From Actinomycetota bacterium (GTDB lineage: Bacteria; Actinomycetota; Acidimicrobiia; Acidimicrobiales; Microtrichaceae), in contig CAUJEC010000167.1 of the NCBI GenBank assembly GCA_963169245.1, positions 1 to 32,663 of the forward strand: a DNA stretch of 32,663 bases, read 5' to 3'. Positions 1 to 8,285 of this stretch are shown here, in pieces. The first letter of the stretch is position 1. Every line of letters starts with the position of its first letter. The notes below the pieces were generated by a model, which was not told the DNA's origin, searched no databases, and worked only from the letters and a program-made list of their open reading frames with translations. A program made the position numbers and the translations under genes.

Positions 1-3000
1 GCGGTGAGCGACCGCTCCCCACCGGACAGGAGCGAGAGCTTGCGCACGTTCTTGCCCGAGGGCTTGGCCTCGATCTCGATGCCGGTCTCGAGCAGATTGT
101 TCGGATCGGTCAGCTTGAGCTTTCCCTCGCCACCCGGGAAGAGGGTCTCGAAGAGCTTGGTGAAATTGATGCTCACGTCTGCGTACGCGGCCGTGAACAC
201 GTTGACAATCTCTTCTTCGACAGCCCGGATGACCTTGGAGAGTTCACGTCGCGTCGACCGGATGTCGTCGAGTTGCCCCTCAAGGAATGTGTGTCGCTCC
301 TGAAGTTCTGTGAACTCCTGTAGCGCCAGCGGGTTGATCGGCCCCATGAGGCGTAGCTCTCGTTCGAGTTCCCTCACACGAGCCGCAGGAGAGACACCGT
401 CTGGCAATGCGGGACACACGGCGGAGATCGCCTGATCGGGCTCGGTGTCGAGTTCGCTGCGCAGAGTCGTGGTCGCCGTCTCCAGTCTCAGCTTCGTTTC
501 GGCATCTTCGATCTCGGCCTTCTGGATCTGGGCACGGATCTCTTCAAGCGACTTCTCGGATGCTGACCGTTCCCGTCTCATTGCCTCGAGGCCGCCAGCA
601 ACCGAACGAGCGGCCTCCGACTGGCGTCGTTGCTCCTCGCGAAGTTCACCGAGGTTGGACTCGATCGTCGAGACCCTCGCTGTCACGAAGTCGTGTAGTC
701 GATCAGTGGCCTCGGCACGGGCATGCAGTTCGACTCTGCGCGCAGTGGCAGCATCACGTTCTGCGATGTTGCGTTCAAGCCGCTCGTCGATCTGCTCGAG
801 CCTTGCGGAGACGAAGCGACGTCGTTCCTCGATTGCTGCAGTGCGAACCTCGAGATCGGTTCGCATGGATGCAACCGTTGCCGAGTGGGTCTCCAACTGG
901 CGACGGGCCTCGGCGATCGCCCTCGCCTTCTCCCCCAGTTCTGCCTCGGCGGCCTCAAGTTCGGGAAGGGCGGCCTCCAACTCCCCTACACGCACTGCCT
1001 CCCGTTCGCGCCGCATGGCGATCTCGGAGATGTGGCCAACCAGAGACGCCAACTCGGCTTCGGTTTCGGCAACCTCACTGTCCAGACGGGTGATCGCCTG
1101 CGCTGAGGACTTGCGCGTCGCCTCGAGCGAGTCACGTTTGCGTATCGCGCTCTGTTCGTCCTGCCTCAGTTGAGCGACGGTCGCCCTGGCGGATTCCATC
1201 CGCGCCCTGGCTCCACCACGAGCCTCATCGGAGAGTTCGACTTGACTGCGAGCCTCCTCCAGTGCGGCGCCCGTGGCGCCGGTGCCACTTGACCCCAGCC
1301 TCCAGCCCGAGGGTCCGAAGCGATCACCGTCACGACTGATGACAATTGCGTCTGGATTGACCGATGCGACCTGAAGTGCTCCGGTCCAGTCGGCATCCAC
1401 CACCACGGCTCCGACGAGAAGCCTGTCGAGGAGACGTTCTATGGCTTCTGGGTCCGACTCGGAACCAGAAGTCCGAAGTGCGCGGACGTGGTCACGGATC
1501 GGGGTCCCACCGGCGACCACCGACCGAGTGACCGCTGCGATGCCCTCAAGTGCCAGGATCGCTCCACGGTGGTCACCGGACTCGAGCGCCCGTAGAGCGG
1601 CTGTGGCGACGTTGATGTCTCGGACCACCACCGCGTCGAGCGCCTCACCGGCTGCAGCCTCGAAGGGACCCTCCCAGCCGTCGTCAACCTGGACCAGATC
1701 GAGAAGTGTTCCGAGGACCCCGTTGAGCCCAGCCAGATGTTCGGCTCCCGCTCTCTGGCGCGCGTCATCGAGAGCCAGAGAGAGAGCCTCGGAGCGGGCC
1801 TTCCAGCCCGAGTACTCGCTCTCGGCCGCTGTCGAAAGCGACTCGGCCTCGAGCAACTCGGCCTCTGCGGCCACGCGGCGTTTCGTGGCCTGTTCCACGT
1901 CGCCGGCTGTCTCGACGGTGGCTGTCTCGGCCCCCTTCGACTCGATGACCGCCTTGTGATGATCGGCACGCTGTCGCTCGATCCGTTCTGTCAGCGACTG
2001 TTGTCTCAGTTGAAGTCGTTCCTCATCGGCTGCAGTGCGCCCGATGGCCGACCGAAGCGCATCGAGTTCGCCGCGTACTGCTGAAGCCTCGCCGGTGGGT
2101 GCGATGACCCCGTCACCCCACTCCGTCTCGAAGTCCACTCGGGCTCCGGCAAGAGCATTCTCGGCAACTCGGAGTTCGTCGGTCGACCCGATCAGGGCGT
2201 CGCTGTCTGTCGCGATCTGAACCTGTTCGCCACGCAGACGCGACTGTTCCGACTCAAGCGATGCGATTACGCCCTCGTCGACAGATACGTTCAACTCGCG
2301 CTCAAGGCCTCGGCGTCGTTCAGCGAGTAGAGCCGTGAGTCCGCGAGCCTTCTCGGAGAGCTTTTCGTAGCGGACGAGTGAGTCGCCCAGATCACGACCG
2401 CCAAGAGAACCCAACTGGGATTCCGCGGTGATGATCCGCGTGTCCATCTCCGCGAGCGCTACACGAAGTTCCTGATCGGAGCGGCGAAGTTCTCCCTGCC
2501 TAGTGGAGGACTCCGTGAGTCGGGCGCGGAGACGGGCGAGTTCACGTCCGCTCAGGTGCACTCGTAGAGCGGTCAGTTCTTTGACGAGTGCTCCGTGCCG
2601 TCGTGCCGCGTCGGCCTGTCGTTCGAGTGGCCGCAGTTGACGTCGAACCTCTCGGAGCAGGTCCTGCACACGCGTCAGGTTTGCTTCGGTCGCCGTGAGC
2701 CGACGTTCGGCGCGCTCCTTGCGACGACGGAACTTGAGGACTCCAGCCGCCTCCTCGATGATCAGGCGCCTGTCCTCCGGGCGAGCGTTCAGTACGGCAT
2801 CGATGTTGCCCTGAGAGATGATGACGTGCTGTTGTTTGCCGACACCGGAGTCGGAGAGCAGATCCTGGATATCGAGCAGGCGACACGGAACGCCGTTGAT
2901 CGCGTACTCGCTGTCTCCGCTGCGGAAGAGCAGACGGGTGATTGTCACCTCGGTGAACTCGATCGGCAACATCCCCGCCGAATTGTCGATCGTGAGCGAC

Positions 3001-3239
3001 ACCTCTGCACGACCCAACGCGGCCCGCTTCGATGTGCCGGCGAAGATGACGTCCTCCATCTTCCCCGAGCGGACCGTCGAGGGTTTCTGTGCGCCGAGCA
3101 CCCAGCCGATGGCGTCGACGACATTCGACTTGCCGGATCCGTTGGGTCCGACGACGACGGTCACGCCGGGTTCGAGGCTCAGCGTCGCGGGGTCGGCGAA
3201 CGACTTGAAACCCTTGATCTGGAGGCTCTTTAGGAACAC
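1..3239 (-). CDS. smc: Chromosome segregation protein SMC (partial, C-terminal end outside window)
   Basis: SMC ATPase that condenses and organises the chromosome with ScpA and ScpB. The reading frame stays open from a GTG at 3239 to the window edge, about 1079 codons of a usual length near 1180. The N-terminal head has Walker A GPNGSGKSN at about residues 31-39, then the Q-loop and the IISQGNID motif. Two long charged coiled-coil arms follow, separated by a hinge from about residue 501 to 640. The ABC signature LSGGERSLT lies at the very edge, so only Walker B and the last segment are missing. The start is supported by an AGGGG Shine-Dalgarno a few bases upstream. It lies 29 bp after the Fpg-like gene, the usual actinobacterial rnc-fpg-smc neighbourhood. 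Identity is certain; only the 3' end is unknown. Confidence 0.97.
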   Translation of the reverse strand, partial: MFLKSLQIKGFKSFADPATLSLEPGVTVVVGPNGSGKSNVVDAIGWVLGAQKPSTVRSGKMEDVIFAGTSKRAALGRAEVSLTIDNSAGMLPIEFTEVTITRLLFRSGDSEYAINGVPCRLLDIQDLLSDSGVGKQQHVIISQGNIDAVLNARPEDRRLIIEEAAGVLKFRRRKERAERRLTATEANLTRVQDLLREVRRQLRPLERQADAARRHGALVKELTALRVHLSGRELARLRARLTESSTRQGELRRSDQELRVALAEMDTRIITAESQLGSLGGRDLGDSLVRYEKLSEKARGLTALLAERRRGLERELNVSVDEGVIASLESEQSRLRGEQVQIATDSDALIGSTDELRVAENALAGARVDFETEWGDGVIAPTGEASAVRGELDALRSAIGRTAADEERLQLRQQSLTERIERQRADHHKAVIESKGAETATVETAGDVEQATKRRVAAEAELLEAESLSTAAESEYSGWKARSEALSLALDDARQRAGAEHLAGLNGVLGTLLDLVQVDDGWEGPFEAAAGEALDAVVVRDINVATAALRALESGDHRGAILALEGIAAVTRSVVAGGTPIRDHVRALRTSGSESDPEAIERLLDRLLVGAVVVDADWTGALQVASVNPDAIVISRDGDRFGPSGWRLGSSGTGATGAALEEARSQVELSDEARGGARARMESARATVAQLRQDEQSAIRKRDSLEATRKSSAQAITRLDSEVAETEAELASLVGHISEIAMRREREAVRVGELEAALPELEAAEAELGEKARAIAEARRQLETHSATVASMRTDLEVRTAAIEERRRFVSARLEQIDERLERNIAERDAATARRVELHARAEATDRLHDFVTARVSTIESNLGELREEQRRQSEAARSVAGGLEAMRRERSASEKSLEEIRAQIQKAEIEDAETKLRLETATTTLRSELDTEPDQAISAVCPALPDGVSPAARVRELERELRLMGPINPLALQEFTELQERHTFLEGQLDDIRSTRRELSKVIRAVEEEIVNVFTAAYADVSINFTKLFETLFPGGEGKLKLTDPNNLLETGIEIEAKPSGKNVRKLSLLSGGERSLT

Positions 3240-3268
3240 GTTTCCCCTGGAATCGAGTTATCGAGCGA

Positions 3269-4102
3269 TCAGACCTGCGTCTGCTCGCAGTAGTAGGTGT
3301 AACCGCTGCTGAAGCGCGACTTGACGATCGGCCCACGAGCTCTGGGACTCATCTCACCGTCGCGTTTGAAGACAGTGATGTACTCGTTGTACCCACCGGG
3401 CTCGCCCATGAGTCCAACCCAGCCGTCCTCACCAATGGTGGTTCCGCCGTATTTGACGGCGTCGTGGATTGTCTCGACCACGGCACGATAGAGGCGTCGG
3501 ATCTCCTGCGTGGAGAGGCTGGCCGGTGTGCGATCGAATCGGAGACCAGCATGGAAGAGGATCTCGTCGGAGTAGATCATGCCGATACCGACCATGAAGG
3601 TCTGGTCCATCAGTATCGACTTGAGCTTCTGGTCCCGACGCAGCAGACCCTCTCCAAAGGTTGTCCACGAGATCGGCTCGTCGATCGGGTCCACGCCTAG
3701 TTCGGCCAGTTCTGGGTGTGTCTCGGCGAGTTCGTCGACGCCGATCAACTCGAGCGTCGCCTCCTTCTTGGGATCCACGATCCGCAACTGTCCCCCCTGA
3801 GTGAATGTGAGAACCAGGGCGGTCCCCGCTTCGACAGCATCCTTGGCCTGATTCCGGGTGAGGCGCGTGTGCCCTCCGAGGCTGAGTACCAACAACTGCT
3901 CGTTGTCGAGCCCGATGAGGAGAAGCATCCCCTTTCGGGTCACATGAGTGATCTTCTGCCCCTCGACTCCTGCCACGAACGCCTTTTTCGTCAATGGCTT
4001 CACCATTGACACAACGGACAGATCAGCCTCCTTGATCTTCCGCTCGTTGATCTCTCGTTCGAGGTCGCGTCTGAGTGTCTCGAGTTCAGGTATCTCAAGC
4101 AT
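3269..4102 (-). CDS. Fpg/MutM-family protein with degenerate active site
   Basis: A 277-residue protein with the Fpg/Nei fold, in the position of fpg (mutM) between rnc and smc. Canonical Fpg removes oxidised purines and cleaves AP sites. Here the start reads MLEIPELETLRRDL where Fpg has MPELPEVETIRRDL, so the catalytic N-terminal proline is Leu2; Glu3 and Glu6 remain. The beta-hairpin lysine position falls on Gly58 or Met59, with a neighbouring Lys57. The LGMSG loop is LGGHT, DPRRFG is DPKKEA, and the phosphate-binding Asn of GxGNxY is Met175. The zinc finger keeps one cysteine (Cys272) of four. ATG 4102 has a strong GGAGGAGG site and overlaps the rnc stop by 8 bp, suggesting translational coupling. 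The intact frame and well-preserved remainder suggest a selected, probably non-glycosylase DNA-binding role (inference). Confidence 0.85.
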   Translation of the reverse strand: MLEIPELETLRRDLEREINERKIKEADLSVVSMVKPLTKKAFVAGVEGQKITHVTRKGMLLLIGLDNEQLLVLSLGGHTRLTRNQAKDAVEAGTALVLTFTQGGQLRIVDPKKEATLELIGVDELAETHPELAELGVDPIDEPISWTTFGEGLLRRDQKLKSILMDQTFMVGIGMIYSDEILFHAGLRFDRTPASLSTQEIRRLYRAVVETIHDAVKYGGTTIGEDGWVGLMGEPGGYNEYITVFKRDGEMSPRARGPIVKSRFSSGYTYYCEQTQV

Positions 4103-4838
4103 GGTCCTCCTCCACTTCGTGTTCGTTCCTGTCGTGTCCGACGACAAAAGCGTCGGACGTGCTCTGATCGCTATGGGCCATCAGGCGTTTCAACGCCCTT
4201 CTGGCCGCCGCCTGTTCCGCTGCCTTTTTGGTGTGCCCATCGCCCGAGCCACAGACCTCCCCATCGACAACCACCTCGGCGGCAAAGCGCTTCTCGTGCT
4301 CGGGGCCTTCTTCCCTTATTCGGTACGCCGGCACCTCACCGAAGTCCCGTGCGCTCAATTCCTGTAGTTGCGACTTGTAGTCCGTTGTCAGATCACCGGC
4401 GAGCACAGTATCAAGCTGCTGACCCACGACACGGAGAATCACCGCCTCAGCTGCTGAAAGTCCAGCGTCGAGGAAGACCGCCCCTATGACAGCTTCGAGA
4501 GCATCGGCCAGAATCGAGGACTTCTCACGGCCACCGGTTGCCGACTCTCCCTTGCCGAGTTGGAGCGAATCACCAAGGTCCAATGCCCGAGCGAAGCGCG
4601 CCAGAGCAGTTGAGGAGACAAGTTCGGATCGATTGCGGGCAAGCACACCCTCACTTCGGTCCGGCGCTCTACGGAACAGGTGATCCGTTACAACGACACC
4701 GAGGACTGCGTCGCCGAGGAACTCAAGCCGTTCGTTCGACTCGACACCGCCATTCTCGGAACACCAGGAACGGTGACGAAGGGCCAGATCGAGCAGGTCA
4801 GGGTTAACGAATGTGTGGCCGATGCGCTCGGACAGCAC
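4095..4838 (-). CDS. rnc: Ribonuclease III
   Basis: Endoribonuclease that cuts double-stranded RNA in rRNA and mRNA processing. From the GTG at 4838 it is 247 residues. The catalytic domain has NERLEFLGDAVLG, giving Glu37, Glu40 and Asp44, and DALEAVIGAVFLD, giving Asp112 and Glu115, the expected metal ligands. A double-stranded RNA-binding domain follows at about 150-225, ending in the HTKKAAEQAAARRAL helix, then a charged tail. The start is not certain: GTG 4838 has AGGGG upstream and fits the family N-terminus, while a TTG at 4910 would add 24 residues and overlap the acyl carrier protein gene. The stop overlaps the Fpg-like start by 8 bp. Confidence 0.95.
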   Translation of the reverse strand: MLSERIGHTFVNPDLLDLALRHRSWCSENGGVESNERLEFLGDAVLGVVVTDHLFRRAPDRSEGVLARNRSELVSSTALARFARALDLGDSLQLGKGESATGGREKSSILADALEAVIGAVFLDAGLSAAEAVILRVVGQQLDTVLAGDLTTDYKSQLQELSARDFGEVPAYRIREEGPEHEKRFAAEVVVDGEVCGSGDGHTKKAAEQAAARRALKRLMAHSDQSTSDAFVVGHDRNEHEVEEDHA

Positions 4839-4896
4839 CGATCTTGGCCCCTGAGCCGACGGCGGGCCGGGAGGTGACTCAATTGGTTGCGTGTGG

Positions 4897-5172
4897 TCAG
4901 AGTCGCGCAAGGACGTAGTCAACAGCGTCTCGGACCGTCTTGAGGTCCTCAAGGTCCTCATCCTCGATCCTGAAACCGGACGAGTACTGATCAAACTCGT
5001 CCTCAATGGCCTCGGCCAATTCGATCAACTCGATCGAGCCCAGGTGGAGATCTTCGGTGAAGGAGTCGGACTCGTTGATGGTTCCGGGCTCAACCTCAAG
5101 AATGTCGGAGAGTTGGTTCCGGATTCCGTCCAAGACGCCGGCTCGATCTGGTTTCTGTGTCTCGGCTCCCAA
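4897..5172 (-). CDS. acpP: Acyl carrier protein with atypical GSI phosphopantetheine site
   Basis: Small acidic protein of 91 residues that would carry fatty-acyl intermediates on a 4'-phosphopantetheine arm. The helix-II motif is DLHLGSIELIEL where most ACPs have DLGxDSLxxVEL. The carrier serine (Ser46) is kept, but the preceding Asp, which helps recognition by the phosphopantetheinyl transferase, is Gly. The TTG start at 5172 is chosen because GAGGAG lies just upstream; a GTG at 5235 would add 21 residues not typical of ACP. It sits between rpmF and rnc, where other bacteria often have plsX-fab genes plus acpP. No plsX is present here, and 244 bp without a recognised gene separate it from rpmF. 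Confidence 0.85.
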   Translation of the reverse strand: MGAETQKPDRAGVLDGIRNQLSDILEVEPGTINESDSFTEDLHLGSIELIELAEAIEDEFDQYSSGFRIEDEDLEDLKTVRDAVDYVLARL

Positions 5173-5416
5173 TTCCTCATCTCCTCGTTGATTGTGGTGA
5201 AGGCACCGGTCCACGATACGGGAACCGGGCACCACCTCGCGCCTTCAAAACTGCGAACATGGCGACACCAAACACTTTGGCCTCAGTTGCCTCTGGGCGG
5301 TTGAGTCAGGTACGGCGACGCATCGCGGCATCACAGGACCTTGTCACTTTGGTCCACCGCTCAATGCGGCCGTCTGCCCGACGGGGCAGCGAGACTGCAG
5401 CGCGGGCGACGGGTTC

Positions 5417-5596
5417 TCAGTCGACTTCGATTGCCTGACGGCCGTTGTACCAGCCGCAGTTCCCACACACGACGTGTGGAAGCTTGACCGCGCGACAGCG
5501 TGGGCAGGTGCTCCTCGGAGCGGGCTTGAGGGTCCAGTTGGAGGCTCGGCGACTCCGGCTCTTCGACTTGGATGTCTTCTTCTTCGGTACGGCCAT
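5417..5596 (-). CDS. rpmF: 50S ribosomal protein L32
   Basis: Protein of 59 residues starting MAVPKKKTSKSKSRSRR, the standard L32 N-terminus, followed by a zinc ribbon with Cys31, Cys34, Cys44 and Cys47 (CPRC and CGNC). It is a structural protein of the large ribosomal subunit. The four-cysteine form is the zinc-binding paralogue type. It lies 138 bp downstream of yceD, the usual yceD-rpmF pairing. A short GC-rich hairpin (CTGCCC/GGGCAG, 5374-5389) lies just past the stop, but it has no T-run and is not called as a terminator. Confidence 0.97.
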   Translation of the reverse strand: MAVPKKKTSKSKSRSRRASNWTLKPAPRSTCPRCRAVKLPHVVCGNCGWYNGRQAIEVD

Positions 5597-5734
5597 CGTC
5601 TCTTACTCGGTTGGCTACTGGTTCTCTGGAATTCGCAGTGCGTTCACGGACGGGCGAGGCCGAAGGCCCTTCCCACTCAGGAGGCTCACTGAGGTCGAAC
5701 GCGCAGCAGGCGCCTTCGACACGGATAGGACACT

Positions 5735-6262
5735 CTAGTCAGTGTCGTCGTCGGAGTCGAAGCGGAGGCCATCGAGGGCAGCCCAACGGGGGTCCTTGGA
5801 CTCGACGGCCGCTTCGGCATCGAGAATTGGGAAGTCATCAGGAGCGGGACCGGCACAGTCGTCCCGACAGATCGGAGCGATGGGAAGGCTGAGTATCACT
5901 GCGTCCTTGAGGGCTGCACCCACGTCGATCGCCTCGTCGACAATCGGCAACATGTCCTCGAGCGGATCGGCCCTGTATATCTCGTTCACCTCGAAGGAAT
6001 TGATTCCTTTGGCGGGCCCAAGACATCGGCGACACTCGCCCACCCAGGGAACTGTCACCTCTGCGGTCAGAACGATTCCTTCGTTGATCGAGTCGAGGAT
6101 CACCTCGACATCCACCAGAGTTCCGTCCGGTATGTGAGCGGTCGAGGTTGCGAGACCGCTGACGTCCACCTTGGCATCGATCACCTGCCTGCTGCCGCGA
6201 CGCCGCAGCAGGTCGTGTACGCCAACCGAGATGACTGAGGTGTCCAACGGAGACTCACTCAT
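5735..6262 (-). CDS. yceD: YceD/DUF177 family protein
   Basis: Protein of 175 residues of the YceD (DUF177) family, which is linked to 23S rRNA accumulation and is usually encoded just before rpmF, as here. The conserved core reads VPWVGECRRCLGPA with Cys77 and Cys80, and a second pair ICRDDC with Cys132 and Cys136, suggesting a metal site. The C-terminus has the family's DPRWAALDGL motif before an acidic tail. ATG 6262 overlaps the stop of the upstream SepIVA-like gene by 8 bp. The frame is open further upstream only as a shadow of that gene's repeat tail, so the longer version is rejected. Confidence 0.9.
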   Translation of the reverse strand: MSESPLDTSVISVGVHDLLRRRGSRQVIDAKVDVSGLATSTAHIPDGTLVDVEVILDSINEGIVLTAEVTVPWVGECRRCLGPAKGINSFEVNEIYRADPLEDMLPIVDEAIDVGAALKDAVILSLPIAPICRDDCAGPAPDDFPILDAEAAVESKDPRWAALDGLRFDSDDDTD

Positions 6263-7109
6263 CCTGATCGAACACGGCAGGGCGATGGCCGGACCCATCG
6301 TCGGGCTCAGGTGCACCGCCCCCACCTTCGGGCTGCCGTTGAGGAGATGGGCGTCGCTGCTGCCCCTTCTGTGCTTGACTCTGCCGTCCTTGCCCCGGCC
6401 GTGGTTGCCCCTGGCGGGCCTGACCCTGCCGTGGTTGCCCCTGGCGGGCCTGACCTTGTCGCGATTGGCCCTGCCCCTTGCGAACAGCACGGGTCTGACC
6501 TGTGCGGGGACCGCTGCCAGCACGCTCAGCCGCAGCGGCCAAGGCAGCTTCTCCGAGCTCTGACTCTTCAACGGTCGGAGCTGCGAGTCGATCGCGCATC
6601 TTGCCGACCTGCTTGTGCAGCTTCACCAAGGCATTCTCGTACCTTGCGAGTTGCTGGTCGCAGTAGTCGTCGGCCTCTCGGCGCCGACGACGCGAGATCC
6701 GCTCGGCCTCTTCGATGATGGAATCCGCGCGGGCTTGGGCGTTCTTGACTATCTCGCGCTTCTCAACAAGTCTCGCCGCGTTGGTCTTTGCTCGCTCGAT
6801 GATGGCCTGTGCCTCTCGTTCTCTCTCAGCGAGGAACGCCTCTCGGTCCTTCAGCAGCCATTTGGCCTGACGGACCTCCTCGGGAAGACGGTCGAGCGCA
6901 TCGCCGAGCATCTCGAGGATCTCATCCTTGTTGACGCGCACCGTCGAGGACATCGGCATTGATGGCGAGGTGTCAATCAGCTCCATCACCCGCGAGATGA
7001 TCTCGTCCGATTCAGGCATCAGGTAGTCAGTGTCGTTGTCGCCATGACGATCACCGCCACCTGAGTCGGAGGCATGGCCACTGTGTTCGTCGTATCTCGA
7101 TGAACTCAT
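6255..7109 (-). CDS. SepIVA/DivIVA-like coiled-coil protein with G/Q/R repeat tail
   Basis: Protein of 284 residues. The N-terminal 25 residues are polar and disordered. Residues about 55-185 form a charged, continuous coiled coil rich in Glu, Arg and Ala (for example REREAQAIIERAKTNAARLV), as in DivIVA and F-type ATPase b-subunit-like proteins. In mycobacteria the gene beside the yceD homologue is SepIVA (Rv2927c), a DivIVA-like septation protein, so position and architecture both support a division or envelope-growth role. Residues about 200-250 are a low-complexity tail of GQxRQGQ units, followed by a proline/glycine-rich acidic end. A GGAG site precedes the ATG at 7109. The function is inferred from synteny, not from catalytic motifs. 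Confidence 0.75.
   Translation of the reverse strand: MSSSRYDEHSGHASDSGGGDRHGDNDTDYLMPESDEIISRVMELIDTSPSMPMSSTVRVNKDEILEMLGDALDRLPEEVRQAKWLLKDREAFLAEREREAQAIIERAKTNAARLVEKREIVKNAQARADSIIEEAERISRRRRREADDYCDQQLARYENALVKLHKQVGKMRDRLAAPTVEESELGEAALAAAAERAGSGPRTGQTRAVRKGQGQSRQGQARQGQPRQGQARQGQPRPGQGRQSQAQKGQQRRPSPQRQPEGGGGAPEPDDGSGHRPAVFDQDE
6399..6455 (-). repeat. 30-bp tandem repeat in the SepIVA-like tail
   Basis: A 30-bp period: bases 6399-6425 recur exactly at 6429-6455. It encodes two copies of the ten-residue RQGQARQGQP block. Shorter imperfect copies (GQxR units) extend on both sides. Recent slippage-type expansion is likely. Confidence 0.9.
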
Positions 7110-7205
7110 CGATTCTCCAAAGGTGACAGATTTTCCAGCTGTGTCGACCGATAGCGGCGGTCAGGTCATCGAGTTCCGGAATCCGGAACCTGCAGGGACG
7201 AAAGG

Positions 7206-7688
7206 CTACTTGTGGTGTTTGTCGGCCAGCCTCGCGGCAACCGGCGCCGGCACCATTGTGGTCACGTCGCCGCCGAAACGCGCGACTTCTCGGATCAGTT
7301 TCGAGGCCAGGAACGAGTTCCTCGAAGCGGACGGCACAAAGAGCGTGTCGACACCCGAGATGGACTTGTTCATCTGAGCCATCTGCAACTCGGATTCGAA
7401 GTCCGACACTGCCCGGAGACCCTTTACGATGAAGTTGGCTCCAACGTCTCGGGCGAGGTCCACCACCAGTGCCGAGAACATGGTGACCTCGACGTTGGGA
7501 ATGTGCGCCAGAGAGTCCACGATCAGTTCCTGACGCTCCTCGAGAGAGAACAGCGGTTCGCCTTTCTGTGGGTTCCGCAGCGCTGCAACGACGACCCTGT
7601 CGAACAACCGTGCCGCCGTCTCGACGATCTCTACGTGCCCGTTGTGAATGGGGTCGAAAGACCCTGGGTAGAGAACGGTTGATGTCAT
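7206..7688 (-). CDS. coaD: Phosphopantetheine adenylyltransferase
   Basis: Enzyme of 160 residues that joins ATP and 4'-phosphopantetheine to make dephospho-CoA, the fourth step of CoA synthesis. The nucleotidyltransferase signature is PGSFDPIHNGH (HxGH at 15-18), and the C-terminal ATP-binding motif is SSRNSFLASKLIREVA-like (VPSASRNSFLASKLIREVAR). The length matches the family. The start at 7688 overlaps the rsmD stop by 4 bp, the classic rsmD-coaD coupled pair. It is followed by 96 bp before the SepIVA-like gene, which has its own Shine-Dalgarno site. Confidence 0.97.
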   Translation of the reverse strand: MTSTVLYPGSFDPIHNGHVEIVETAARLFDRVVVAALRNPQKGEPLFSLEERQELIVDSLAHIPNVEVTMFSALVVDLARDVGANFIVKGLRAVSDFESELQMAQMNKSISGVDTLFVPSASRNSFLASKLIREVARFGGDVTTMVPAPVAARLADKHHK

Positions 7689-8284
7689 TGAGGATCCTTC
7701 CGATATTCATCGTGGAGTTCATCGTGCTCGCTGCCACGCCGTGAGACTGCGATCGTCACCACGGTAGCGCCGTATCGACGTTCCCTTATCACTTCGAAGG
7801 TGGCCTCACCGGTCCCTCCGTACCGGATGGAATCAAGCACTGCCCTGTCCGACTCGATCATCACGGCGTCAGCGTCGATCAACTCGAGCAGTTCATCCCA
7901 TTGGTCGAAAGCGTAGGGCGGGTCGGCCAGAACCAGGTCGAAGTGATCGCGGCGGGTCGACAGATAGGCCATCACGTCGGCTGCGATAATCCGAGATGAA
8001 CCGTCAAGGCCCAAGAACTCGACATTGGAGCGGATCACGCCGACCGCTGGCCGACTGTTCTCAATGAAGGTGACTTCGCCGGCACCTCGCGAAAGCGCCT
8101 CGATGCCCAATGCCCCTGACCCTGCGAAAAGGTCGAGAACCTTTGCCCCACGGATGAATCCGCTTGCGTCGAGAGAGTTGAAAACGGCCTCCCTGACCCT
8201 GTCGGCTGTCGGACGAGTGCTCTCACCCGCTGGAGTTTCCAGCCGGCGTCCGCGAAGGGATCCAGCCACGACTCTCAGTGACAT
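7685..8284 (-). CDS. rsmD: 16S rRNA (guanine966-N2)-methyltransferase RsmD
   Basis: SAM-dependent methyltransferase of 199 residues that modifies G966 of 16S rRNA. The SAM-binding motif is DLFAGSGALG at 51-60 and the catalytic motif is DPPY at 121-124. The N-terminus MSLRVVAGSLRGRRLETP is the typical RsmD start (RVIAGxxRGRxL). It starts 1 bp after the stop of the lipoprotein gene and overlaps coaD by 4 bp, so the three genes probably share a transcript. Confidence 0.95.
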   Translation of the reverse strand: MSLRVVAGSLRGRRLETPAGESTRPTADRVREAVFNSLDASGFIRGAKVLDLFAGSGALGIEALSRGAGEVTFIENSRPAVGVIRSNVEFLGLDGSSRIIAADVMAYLSTRRDHFDLVLADPPYAFDQWDELLELIDADAVMIESDRAVLDSIRYGGTGEATFEVIRERRYGATVVTIAVSRRGSEHDELHDEYRKDPQ

Positions 8285-8285
8285 G

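Noticed and set aside
5374-5389. GC hairpin after rpmF as a terminator
   Set aside because: The stem is only 6 bp with no T-run, too weak to call in a high-GC genome.
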